A DNA stretch of 64,000 nt from Candidatus Schekmanbacteria bacterium (GTDB lineage: Bacteria; Schekmanbacteria; GWA2-38-11; J061): contig JACRJM010000004.1 of the NCBI GenBank assembly GCA_016219965.1, positions 434,001 through 498,000 of the forward strand, given 5' to 3'. Made by a program: the position numbers and the translations under genes. This document shows positions 26,552-35,285 of this stretch, piece after piece; the first letter of the stretch is position 1; each line of letters starts with the position of its first letter. The notes below the pieces were generated by a model that was not told where the DNA came from, did not search any database, and saw nothing but the letters and a program-made list of their open reading frames with translations.

Positions 26552-27370
26552 TTGAGCAGACTAACTGAAAAGTTTAACGATCTTAAAGTAGAAGGAAGAG
26601 CTGCCTTTATTCCATATATAGCAGCAGGCGATCCAAACCTGGATATCACAAAAGAACTGCTGCTTGAGTTACAGTCAAGTGGTTCTGATATTATAGAGCT
26701 TGGGATTCCATTTTCAGACCCAATCGCTGATGGTCCGACAATCCAGAAGGCAGGGGTAAGGGCGCTTAACAGCGGAACGACTGTTAAGAAGATTTACGAA
26801 ATGCTGAAATCTATCAAAAAAGAAATGGTTACTCCTCTTGTAATAATGACTTACTTTAATCCAGTCCTTAAATATGGCATTGAACGTTTCATTCGTGATT
26901 TTAAGGAAGCAGGAGTAGATGGGATAATTGTACCTGATCTTCCTCCTGATGAGGCAGATGATTTTATCGGAATAGCAGAGAGGTATTTTTTTGACACAAT
27001 ATTTCTTCTTGCTCCTACAAGCAATCATGGAAGAATAAAAAGGGTAAGCAAGGCAAGTCACGGCTACATATATTATGTTTCCGTTTTAGGTGTTACAGGG
27101 GCAAGGGCAAGCTTAAGTTTTAAATTAAGTAAAAACATTAAAGACATTAAAAAAGTTACAAAAACTCCTGTTTGCGTGGGCTTTGGAATTTCTACTCCTG
27201 AACAGGTAAACCAGGTTGCTTCAATGGCGGAAGGCGTCATAGTGGGTAGTGCCATTATAAAGGTAATTGAGAATAACCTGGATAATCCTTCGCTTGTTAA
27301 GAGAGTCGGTGAATTTACGAAACAATTAGTTTCCGGGATATATCTGGAAGCAAAGAAGGAGTCTGTTTAG
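26552..27370 (+). CDS. trpA: tryptophan synthase alpha subunit
   Basis: TrpA cleaves indole-3-glycerol phosphate to indole and glyceraldehyde 3-phosphate. The 272-residue protein keeps both catalytic acids at the canonical numbers: Glu49 (IIELGIPFSDP) and Asp60 (ADGPT). The phosphate-binding GFGIS and EGVIVGSAI segments are also present. It starts with TTG, supported by CCGGAGG nine bases upstream. Unusually, trpB and other trp genes are not adjacent. Its stop overlaps the convergent histidine-kinase stop by four bases. Confidence 0.96.
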   Translation: MSRLTEKFNDLKVEGRAAFIPYIAAGDPNLDITKELLLELQSSGSDIIELGIPFSDPIADGPTIQKAGVRALNSGTTVKKIYEMLKSIKKEMVTPLVIMTYFNPVLKYGIERFIRDFKEAGVDGIIVPDLPPDEADDFIGIAERYFFDTIFLLAPTSNHGRIKRVSKASHGYIYYVSVLGVTGARASLSFKLSKNIKDIKKVTKTPVCVGFGISTPEQVNQVASMAEGVIVGSAIIKVIENNLDNPSLVKRVGEFTKQLVSGIYLEAKKESV

Positions 27371-29589
27371 AATCTTTGATTTACGACATGTAAATCTGAA
27401 GAGCCGGAATGGATTAGTGTATTAAATTCATTTTTTTCAGAAGCCGGGAAAGTAACAGTAAAAACCGTGCCTGTTCCTTTTACGCTAACTACATCAATAT
27501 TGCCTTCATGCTTCTTAATTATACCATAGCTAACTGAAAGCCCAAGGCCTGTCCCGTTGCCTGGACGTTTAGTAGTAAAAAATGGATCGAATATCTTTTG
27601 AAGATGTTCTTTATCAATACCTTCTCCGGTGTCATTGATGCATGCATAAACCATTTCTTCATTTTGATTGGTATGAGGGACATTACCGGTAGAAACTGTA
27701 ATTGTTCCTCCATCAGGCATTGCCTGCAATGCATTCATAAACAGATTTGTAAAAACCTGCTGCAGCTCAAAATTGTTGCCGTATATTTTTTTGATATCAT
27801 TTGTATAGTGTTTTTCTACCGTTATTCTTTTTATGAAGAGGTTGTGCTCAATTACTTCTAAAGTCTCATTAATGACATCATTAAGGTAAAGAACTCCCTT
27901 ATCTCCTTTGTCAGCAGGTCTTGAGAATTTCAAGAGGTTTTCAATGATTTGTTTGCATTTCTGTGATTCCTTTTCCAGGCCTTTCATTCTTTCAGCGATT
28001 TTTTCCAGTTCTTCTTTAGTTAGACCGGATTCTGTATTTTCACTTATTTTTTTATGAAGGTACTGGCTGTAACCAAGAATACCGGCAAGAGGGTTGTTTA
28101 TCTCATGGGCAATGCCTGCAGATAACTGCCCCAGGGCGGCAAGCTTGGAATTCTGCATAAGCTGTGATTCCAGCATCTTTCTTTCTCTAAGGTCTCTGCA
28201 AATCCCTATGCTTCCCATTATAATCCCATTTTCATCATAAAAATAGTTCAAACTCCATTCTACCGGGATTATATCTCCATTTTTTGTCTGAATTGCAGAT
28301 TCCCATATTGCCGGCTCTTTGTTATTGAGGAGCTTCTCGATTATTTGTGCTCCTTCTATATAATATTTTTCATCGGCCGGGATAAAATCCATTGGGCGCA
28401 TTCCTAAAATCTCATCTTTACTGTATCCGGAAAGTTTTTGTGCAGTTTCGTTACATTTTGCGATAATTCCCTTGCTGTCAGTAATCATTATGCAGTCAAC
28501 TGAAGCTTCTATTATATTTTCAAGATAATTCTTTGATTTCTCCGTTTGCTTTTCTGATTCGATTATAGGGGTAATGTCTTTTCCAAATATATTAAAACCA
28601 TAAAATTTCTTATCATCTTTTATCCTTGATGCAGAAAGATAATAATGCTTATTTCCTGTCTGGAGTTCATATGAGCAGGAGTCGCATTTCTGGTTTTTCA
28701 AGCAACATTCAATCTCATGAATGATTTTTTCATTATGGGTGTTTTTAATAGCAGAAAAAAAATCAGAAATGTTCAAACTGTGCATATTTGAATAACCGTT
28801 ATTAAACAATGCCAGAGCACTTTGATTTATTTTGACGATTTTACCATCTTTGTCAGTTATGATAAAAAGGTCATCGAGGCTGTTGAAAGTCTTATCAAGG
28901 GCAAACTGGGTAAAAGAAAACAGCTCGTTTTTTTCAAGGTAATAGGAAAATATTATAATAAGCAGCAATTCACAAAGATGAGCTACCCAGCGCGTTGTAA
29001 GTTTATAGGGAAAAGAAGATAAAGTATTTGCGATGAAAACTGTAAAAATCCCCATCAGTACTATAGCTATTTTACCTCTATCCTTCCTGTCCTTCTCGCA
29101 GACTGCTTTTATACCTACCAGTAAAATCATGGCATAGGCAAGGCACATTACAACCGGGACAATAAAGAACATTTTCCCGTTCATTATTGGATAGGAAAAG
29201 TCGTCCTTTGTTATGCCGTTGGATATCAATCCCCATCCATTGAAATAGTCGAGGAATATCAGTGCTGATATTAATCCGGATGATATGGCCAGGGGATATA
29301 TATATCTATTATTATGGACATATCTTTTGCAGAATAAACTTACGAAAACCAGAAAACTTATCAGGCTGTTTGAAATCATTAATATTGAAATATATATAGG
29401 GACAAGAATGGAGTTGGTGTTCTGGAAAGGAATGGTCTGCCAATATAATCTTATAATAGAAACAATGATATTTGAAACAACCCAGAAACTGAAAAGTTTA
29501 TTTTCTTTAGCTTCAGGATTTGAAATATAAACATAGGTCCCCAAGAAAACCTGGAATGCTAAAAATAAGATAAAAGTAAATTCATTCAT
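27367..29589 (-). CDS. multi-PAS sensor histidine kinase with polytopic N-terminus
   Basis: A 740-residue kinase. Residues 1-220 hold about seven transmembrane helices, as in the '7TM histidine-kinase N-terminal' type sensors. Then come PAS-like regions (about 228-340 and 350-470), the second with NETAQKLSGYSKDEILGM. HisKA has His in LSAGIAHEINNPLAGILGYS, and HATPase_c has NLFMNALQAMPDGG, DTGEGI and GTGLGLSVSYG. A CLKNQKCDSC segment in the first PAS gives three close cysteines of unknown meaning. No response regulator is adjacent. The signal is unknown. Confidence 0.9.
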   Translation of the reverse strand: MNEFTFILFLAFQVFLGTYVYISNPEAKENKLFSFWVVSNIIVSIIRLYWQTIPFQNTNSILVPIYISILMISNSLISFLVFVSLFCKRYVHNNRYIYPLAISSGLISALIFLDYFNGWGLISNGITKDDFSYPIMNGKMFFIVPVVMCLAYAMILLVGIKAVCEKDRKDRGKIAIVLMGIFTVFIANTLSSFPYKLTTRWVAHLCELLLIIIFSYYLEKNELFSFTQFALDKTFNSLDDLFIITDKDGKIVKINQSALALFNNGYSNMHSLNISDFFSAIKNTHNEKIIHEIECCLKNQKCDSCSYELQTGNKHYYLSASRIKDDKKFYGFNIFGKDITPIIESEKQTEKSKNYLENIIEASVDCIMITDSKGIIAKCNETAQKLSGYSKDEILGMRPMDFIPADEKYYIEGAQIIEKLLNNKEPAIWESAIQTKNGDIIPVEWSLNYFYDENGIIMGSIGICRDLRERKMLESQLMQNSKLAALGQLSAGIAHEINNPLAGILGYSQYLHKKISENTESGLTKEELEKIAERMKGLEKESQKCKQIIENLLKFSRPADKGDKGVLYLNDVINETLEVIEHNLFIKRITVEKHYTNDIKKIYGNNFELQQVFTNLFMNALQAMPDGGTITVSTGNVPHTNQNEEMVYACINDTGEGIDKEHLQKIFDPFFTTKRPGNGTGLGLSVSYGIIKKHEGNIDVVSVKGTGTVFTVTFPASEKNEFNTLIHSGSSDLHVVNQRF

Positions 29590-29777
29590 AAGTTTAACTT
29601 GCTCTTAATTAATATACTGACCAACCCGAGGTTTGGTGTTTCGACACTCCGCTTAGTTACTTCAGTTTTTTTCTGTTGATTCTCTTGAATAAACTTAAAA
29701 AGTAATCTATCTATACAAAGTTTTTCGAATTCCAATTTTGGATAATCTTGTTTATTTCTATGATTTAAGAAGGGGTT

Positions 29778-31565
29778 ATGAAAAAAGAGTATTACTCAAA
29801 GCTGAAGGATAGTCTCTATATATACCGGTGGTGGTTTGTTTGCGGTATAATTGCCGTCCTTATATTCGATTCCTCTAACCTTGCAATCCCGTGGGCTTTA
29901 AAAATTGCCATTGAAAGTTTGAAGAATCCAACATCGTCAGCTCATGGTGTGTCCTACTATGCTTTTATTATAGTTATTCTTGCGTGCTCAGGTTTTCTGT
30001 TCAGGCTCATCTCGAGATATTTCCTTTTTGGTGCAAGCCGTTATATGGAATATGACCTGAGAAGGGATATATTCGGACATCTTTTAAGATTGTCACCTAA
30101 GGGATTTTCCAAATTCAGAATAGGCGATCTCATATCGCGGGCGTCTAATGATCTGAACACTATAAAGATGTTTATAGGATTTGGCATTCTCACCATAATA
30201 AGTACGTGCTTTACATATATTGTTGCTCTTTGCGCGATGTTTAGTCTAAGCCCAAGGCTAACACTCCTTTCCCTTATACCGCTTCCGCTCATTGTGCTTG
30301 TTGTCAAGAAAGTTACTCCCAAAATGTATTCCATATCAAGGGAAACGCAGGACATGCTTGGTGAAATCAGTAATATATCTCAGGAAACAGTTAGCGGTAT
30401 TCAGACAATAAAAGCATTTGTTCAGGAGGAAAAGAATTACAGAAGGTTTATAGATTATAACAAGTCATATTACAGTATGAGGCTTAAGCTCGTTAAATAT
30501 ATGGGGCTTATTTTTCCTCTTATGGGCATGTTAAGCGGTGTCGGAACCCTTATAGTTTTGTGGCAGGGGGGAGCCATGGTGATAAACAAAGAGATAACTC
30601 TCGGGGATTTCGTTGCGTTTAACACATATCTTGGAATGCTTATATGGCCTTCCATAGCGCTTGGCTGGATATTCACTTTGATTCAGAGAGGATTGGCTTC
30701 ATTCGCAAGGGTTTGCGAGGTGTTTGATGAAATCCCCACTATTACTGATGATGAAAGTGAAAATGATAGCGCAATCCTGTCAGGAGACATTGAGATAAAA
30801 GACCTCACTTTTTCTTATGGTTCACCGTCAGACGACAGCGGCAATGAGCCGGGCAGGAATGTGATAGACGGTGTATCTCTTACAATAAAGGAAGGAGAAA
30901 CACTTGTCATTGTAGGTCCTACCGGATCAGGAAAGACGACGCTTGCAAAACTGATAACAAGGCTTATCGAGGTGCCTGAAGGGGCAGTTTATATAGATGG
31001 CAAAGATATTACAAAAGTTCCGGTTGCGTCTTTAAGGAAATCAATAGGGTACATTCCTCAGGAGGGTTTTATTTTTCACAACAGTATCCGGGAGAATATC
31101 GGGTATGGTCTTGATAACGGGAATGGAGGAATGAACCCTGATATGCTTGCTAAGGCCGCTGAGATCGCTGACTTCCTGAAGGACATAGAAGGGTTTCCTG
31201 ATGGCATGGAAACAAGAGTCGGAGAAAGAGGTGTTACCCTTTCAGGAGGACAAAGGCAAAGGCTCACACTTGCGAGAATGCTGGTATGCGATCCAAATAT
31301 TCTGATACTTGATGATTCTCTTTCAAGCGTTGATACGCATACGGAGAGGAATATAATGGAGAATCTTCGCGACATCCTGAAGAAGAAAACTTCGATCGTG
31401 ATAACGCACAGAATATCACCTTTAAAATATGCTGACAGGATAGCGGTCATTGACAATGGTAAGCTTGCTGAACTTGGAACACATGGAGAGCTGATGCAAA
31501 AGCGGGGTACTTATTTCAAACTTTATACCCGTCAGGCTCTCACTGAGGAAATGGAGGAGCTGTAG
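29778..31565 (+). CDS. ABC exporter half-transporter, degenerate-site subunit
   Basis: A 595-residue fused membrane/ATPase subunit: six transmembrane helices (to about 320), then the nucleotide-binding domain with Walker A GPTGSGKTT, Q-loop YIPQEGF, signature LSGGQRQR, Walker B ILILDDSLSSVD and His in VITHRIS. Asp replaces the catalytic Glu after Walker B, as in the TM287/BmrC-type subunit of heterodimeric exporters. It is followed without a gap by its partner. Substrate class (drug, lipid, peptide) is not evident. An AAGAAGGGG site precedes the ATG. Confidence 0.92.
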   Translation: MKKEYYSKLKDSLYIYRWWFVCGIIAVLIFDSSNLAIPWALKIAIESLKNPTSSAHGVSYYAFIIVILACSGFLFRLISRYFLFGASRYMEYDLRRDIFGHLLRLSPKGFSKFRIGDLISRASNDLNTIKMFIGFGILTIISTCFTYIVALCAMFSLSPRLTLLSLIPLPLIVLVVKKVTPKMYSISRETQDMLGEISNISQETVSGIQTIKAFVQEEKNYRRFIDYNKSYYSMRLKLVKYMGLIFPLMGMLSGVGTLIVLWQGGAMVINKEITLGDFVAFNTYLGMLIWPSIALGWIFTLIQRGLASFARVCEVFDEIPTITDDESENDSAILSGDIEIKDLTFSYGSPSDDSGNEPGRNVIDGVSLTIKEGETLVIVGPTGSGKTTLAKLITRLIEVPEGAVYIDGKDITKVPVASLRKSIGYIPQEGFIFHNSIRENIGYGLDNGNGGMNPDMLAKAAEIADFLKDIEGFPDGMETRVGERGVTLSGGQRQRLTLARMLVCDPNILILDDSLSSVDTHTERNIMENLRDILKKKTSIVITHRISPLKYADRIAVIDNGKLAELGTHGELMQKRGTYFKLYTRQALTEEMEEL

Positions 31566-33380
31566 ATGTCTGGAGTGCACGGAGGAGAAGGGGGATCAAT
31601 ATTAGAGGAACATGAGCTTGGAAAAGCTTACGACTCTAATTTGATGAAGAGGCTTTGGGTATATGTAGCGCCCCATAAGTGGCTTATTATTATATCGCTG
31701 TGCATCCTTCCTGTTGTCGCAGTATTACAGCTCTTACAGCCTTATATTATAAAAACAGCCATTGATAATAATATAGCCAGGGGGGAACTGAAGGGACTTA
31801 ATGTACTTGCGGTGCTCTTCTTCAGCATACTCATTTTGCAATATATAGTTACTTTCATTCAGCAATATCTGCTCCAGATTGCCGGACAGAAAATAATATT
31901 GGACCTTCGTACAGTTCTATTCACGCATGTCCAGCGCCTGCCTCTGAAATTCTTTGATAAAAACCCGGTGGGAAGACTCGTAACAAGACTTACAGGCGAT
32001 GTGGAGAATCTAAATGAGATGTTCACCGCCGGGATAGCTTCATTTGCCGGTGATTTTATAATGCTTGCCGGTATCATGGTGGCAATGCTCATGCTCAATA
32101 TGCGACTTGCTTTTGTGATGTTCACGGTTCTTCCATTCCTTGCGGTTCTTGCAGCTTTTTTCAGGGTGAAAGGAAGAAAGGCCTACAGGGTGATTAGAAC
32201 GAAAACAGCCCTTGTAAATTCTTATCTCGAAGAAAACCTTTCAGGAATTGAAATAGTGAAACTCTTTCGCAGAGAGAAGAGAAATTTCGAAGAATTCCAG
32301 AACTATAATAATGAGCTCCGCAAAGGAAACATGCAGTCTGTTATCTATGATGCGCTCCTCTATGCGTTTGTGGAACTTATAGGGTCAGTTTCTGTGGCTC
32401 TCATCATCTGGTATGGCGGAGGTGAGATTTTAAGGAATGCAATAAGTTTTGGCGTGCTCGTGGCTTTTATAGAATATGTCCAGAAATTCTTTGTCCCTAT
32501 ACGTGACCTTTCACAGAAGTATGCGATCATGCAGCAGGCCATGGCTTCTTCAGAACGTGTTCTTTCACTACTTGATGAAGAGGAAGAAAAAACAGATGAA
32601 AGCGTAGGAGTAGTGGAAGGTTTGAAGGGAGAGATTGAATTCAGAAACGTGACTTTCGCATATAATGGAGGAGACCCTGTTATACGGGATTTCAGCCTCA
32701 ATATATCTCCGGGAGAGAAAGTAGCAATTGTCGGTGCAACCGGGGCAGGTAAATCAACACTCCTGAAACTCCTTCTCCGTTTTTACGAATGCGAGCAAGG
32801 GAATGTATATGTAGACGGAGTGGATATAAGGGAAATTAAAAAAGACTGGTTGAGGCGGAACATAGGGATAGTCCCTCAGGATATTTTCCTCTTTTCAGGA
32901 GACATTGAAGGGAATCTCAGGCTTGCGAACGATGACATAACTACTGAAAGACTTCAAGAGTGCGTCAGAACAGTTAAAGCAGATAGGGTGATAGAGAAGC
33001 TCCCTGCAAAACTGAAAGAACACGTCTCTGAAAGAGGAAATAATTTTTCAAGCGGAGAAAAACAGCTTCTTTCATTTGCAAGAGTCCTTGCATTTAATCC
33101 AAAGATACTTATCCTCGATGAAGCAACATCGAATGTAGACGTTGAAACAGAACATCTCATACAGCAGGGATTAAAAGAGCTCTTGCGGGGCAGGACATCT
33201 ATTATAATCGCACATCGTCTTTCGACTATACGCGATGCGGACAGGATTGCAGTCATGCACAAGGGAAAATTGAGGGAATTAGGAACGCATGAGGAACTGC
33301 TTATTAAGAAAGGGATCTATTACAGGCTTTACAGGCTTCAGGGAGGCGTTGCAGACAGCCAGGTTGCCGAAGGTGCCTGA
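31566..33380 (+). CDS. ABC exporter half-transporter, catalytic-site subunit
   Basis: A 604-residue partner of the preceding gene. After six membrane helices it has Walker A GATGAGKST, a PQDIFLF Q-loop, Walker B ILILDEATSNVD with the proper Glu, and IIAHRLS. The signature is FSSGEKQLL instead of LSGGQ, as in the YheH/BmrD/TM288 branch. So the Walker motifs here combine with the intact LSGGQ of the first subunit to make the one hydrolytic site, while the other site is degenerate. An extended N-terminal region of about 25 residues precedes the first helix. Confidence 0.93.
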   Translation: MSGVHGGEGGSILEEHELGKAYDSNLMKRLWVYVAPHKWLIIISLCILPVVAVLQLLQPYIIKTAIDNNIARGELKGLNVLAVLFFSILILQYIVTFIQQYLLQIAGQKIILDLRTVLFTHVQRLPLKFFDKNPVGRLVTRLTGDVENLNEMFTAGIASFAGDFIMLAGIMVAMLMLNMRLAFVMFTVLPFLAVLAAFFRVKGRKAYRVIRTKTALVNSYLEENLSGIEIVKLFRREKRNFEEFQNYNNELRKGNMQSVIYDALLYAFVELIGSVSVALIIWYGGGEILRNAISFGVLVAFIEYVQKFFVPIRDLSQKYAIMQQAMASSERVLSLLDEEEEKTDESVGVVEGLKGEIEFRNVTFAYNGGDPVIRDFSLNISPGEKVAIVGATGAGKSTLLKLLLRFYECEQGNVYVDGVDIREIKKDWLRRNIGIVPQDIFLFSGDIEGNLRLANDDITTERLQECVRTVKADRVIEKLPAKLKEHVSERGNNFSSGEKQLLSFARVLAFNPKILILDEATSNVDVETEHLIQQGLKELLRGRTSIIIAHRLSTIRDADRIAVMHKGKLRELGTHEELLIKKGIYYRLYRLQGGVADSQVAEGA

Positions 33381-33450
33381 TAGATAAAGGCACGATGTAT
33401 CGACTGAGACATCGTCTACAAGAATTTTACAAATTGTCATTTGTTTTATC

Positions 33451-33478
33451 TTGTCATGTTTCTTTGTTTTGTTATATT
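33451..33478 (+). promoter_or_regulatory. putative promoter of the ferrochelatase-like gene
   Basis: TTGTCA - 16 bases - TATATT, about 70 bases upstream of the chosen start. Confidence 0.4.
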
Positions 33479-33546
33479 GAACGAAATTTTGAACTGTTCC
33501 GGACGCTAAGGATACAACCAGTGAAAACAATATGGAGGTTTGGAGG

Positions 33547-35040
33547 ATGATTATTGTACTGAGTATTTTGGGATGTTTGATCGTTCTTGTAGGGTTCCTT
33601 TTTGGAATGTTCAAGTATAAAAACAGGCGGCTTGAGCCTGATTATTTCCAATATTACAAGAAACAGGATACGACCCCTGTGGGTAAAGTAGGCGTATTTG
33701 TCGGCGGTCTTATAATGCCTGATAAACACAGCCATGCTTTTTTCCACAATATAATAATCAAGATATTCAAAGTAGTTGTTCCATGGCCTTTTAACCTTCT
33801 TGCATTAAAGGACAAAGGGGTTGCTCTTCTTGATCCCCATCATGTGCATGCAAGGAAGGAATTCGTTCCGACACATCTTGAAGATGCCTTTGGAAATGAC
33901 CGCGATGTTGATGGTACTCCCTACATTGAACTCTATAAAGCAGGTAAATGCGTATGGGTGCCGCCTTCAGGGCAGATATATCTTGATCACGGCTATTTTC
34001 TTTTCACAGGCCGCTTAAGCGGAGAGCCTTCAGCATGCGGTAAAGTTGCAAACAAGTCGCGTCTTTATTATTACGGACATGGCATAAAACAGGGAAACGG
34101 AAGGCTCCCTCACTGGGAGGCATCCTTTAAGATAATCAACGGAGCCTTTGACAAGATAAAAGCCAAATATAAAAATGTTGAAGTCGGTGCAGCCTGCAGT
34201 CTGCTCCACTGGGATATGAAAAAAACTCTGCACGATCTTCTTGATAAAGGGTGCGAAACTATAATACTTGCTTCACCTCTCGCGATTTACTCGCATTTCG
34301 AAGATTTTAATTCCACCTTCTACCATGCTTTCGAATATATAGAGGAATGGGAAAAAGAGCATAACAAGAAAGTAAAAATTATAATTGCGCCGCAGATGGG
34401 TAATTTCCAGCCGGCGCGTCAGGCATTCCTTGATATGCTGAAGGACAGGCTTGATGCCATACCTGAAGGCTCAAGCGTAATGGTTGCAGTTACATTCCAT
34501 GGGATGCCGTGGGGTAAATTTCAATGGGAAGCATGGCTTGAGAACGCTCCAATATATTCTGATCCGCTTTTTGACTCTGTTAAGGAGATGGTGTCCAAGT
34601 ATAAATTCAGTAAATCGAAAGTCATCAGATGCCAGGATGAATTTGCTGACCCCTACTGGAACCCGAAAGGAAAATATACCGGTACAGAGCTGGATTTCTG
34701 GGGATCAGTTAAAGCCGGATACATTTATGGAACGAACATGGCTTATTGGGATGCGATCAAAGAAGGTTATGATTTTGCCATAGGACTTCCTATAGAATTC
34801 CATGCAGAAAACTCGGATACGCTGATGCATCATGCAATGAAGAACTATGAAAACTTCGACCAGTATAATATAGATGATCCCATTGACTACCCCGACTGGT
34901 CGGTTCCCTATGTGAGAGTCATGGAGCAGGGGAAGACAAAAGTAATATATAATGGTGTGCCGGTTGGAAAATATCAGCACCATATAATTGAAGCTCTCTA
35001 TATGGCTCTTGATTCGGCGATAGCTAAGAGGAAGAACTGA
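33547..35040 (+). CDS. membrane-anchored uncharacterised protein with ferrochelatase-like motifs
   Basis: A 497-residue protein that I do not recognise as a named family. The ATG at 33547 is preferred because GGAGG lies eight bases upstream; an ATG at 33532 would add five residues but has no site. Residues 1-22 form one membrane helix. The rest is soluble and rich in His, Trp and Tyr. Two segments recall class II chelatases: AVTFHGMPWG (His codon 34498-34500), like the S(F/Y)HG(I/L)P motif holding the metal-binding His of ferrochelatase, and LPIEFHAENSDTLMH (34786-34830), like the PIGF(V)S(E/D)H.ETL motif with the catalytic Glu. It is about 150 residues longer than HemH. I infer a remote chelatase-fold protein, possibly a metal-tetrapyrrole enzyme; this is tentative. 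A terminator follows. Confidence 0.6.
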   Translation: MIIVLSILGCLIVLVGFLFGMFKYKNRRLEPDYFQYYKKQDTTPVGKVGVFVGGLIMPDKHSHAFFHNIIIKIFKVVVPWPFNLLALKDKGVALLDPHHVHARKEFVPTHLEDAFGNDRDVDGTPYIELYKAGKCVWVPPSGQIYLDHGYFLFTGRLSGEPSACGKVANKSRLYYYGHGIKQGNGRLPHWEASFKIINGAFDKIKAKYKNVEVGAACSLLHWDMKKTLHDLLDKGCETIILASPLAIYSHFEDFNSTFYHAFEYIEEWEKEHNKKVKIIIAPQMGNFQPARQAFLDMLKDRLDAIPEGSSVMVAVTFHGMPWGKFQWEAWLENAPIYSDPLFDSVKEMVSKYKFSKSKVIRCQDEFADPYWNPKGKYTGTELDFWGSVKAGYIYGTNMAYWDAIKEGYDFAIGLPIEFHAENSDTLMHHAMKNYENFDQYNIDDPIDYPDWSVPYVRVMEQGKTKVIYNGVPVGKYQHHIIEALYMALDSAIAKRKN

Positions 35041-35065
35041 TTTATCCAAGCTGCAGATTTCTGAA

Positions 35066-35093
35066 GCCGGAGCAGATTGCTCCGGCTTTTTTT
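35066..35093 (+). terminator. terminator after the ferrochelatase-like gene
   Basis: GCCGGAGC-AGATT-GCTCCGGC followed by seven T. Confidence 0.92.
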
Positions 35094-35237
35094 ATTTATC
35101 ATTCCTAAATAAACTTATTCTACATTTCTAAGATGACTATTTTTGTTAACTGGCGTCAATTTTAAAATATAACTTGATTTTCTGTATTAAAATGTTCTTA
35201 TTTGAATAAGAAATAATTATTTATTTCAGTTCATCGC

Positions 35238-35246
35238 TGATATAAT
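35238..35246 (+). promoter_or_regulatory. putative extended -10 promoter
   Basis: TGATATAAT matches the extended -10 consensus, about 40 bases before the sensor gene start; no good -35 is present. Confidence 0.4.
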
Positions 35247-35285
35247 GTTGATATAGATGACAAAAAAATATTCCGGATGTAGAAG

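Noticed and set aside
29625-29660. Imperfect palindrome ACCAACCC/GGTTTGGT between the kinase and the ABC exporter
   Set aside because: Short and mismatched, with no promoter alignment to support an operator.
33390-33416. Hairpin ACGATGT/ACATCGT after the ABC exporter genes
   Set aside because: Short stem, large loop and no T-run; not convincing as a terminator.
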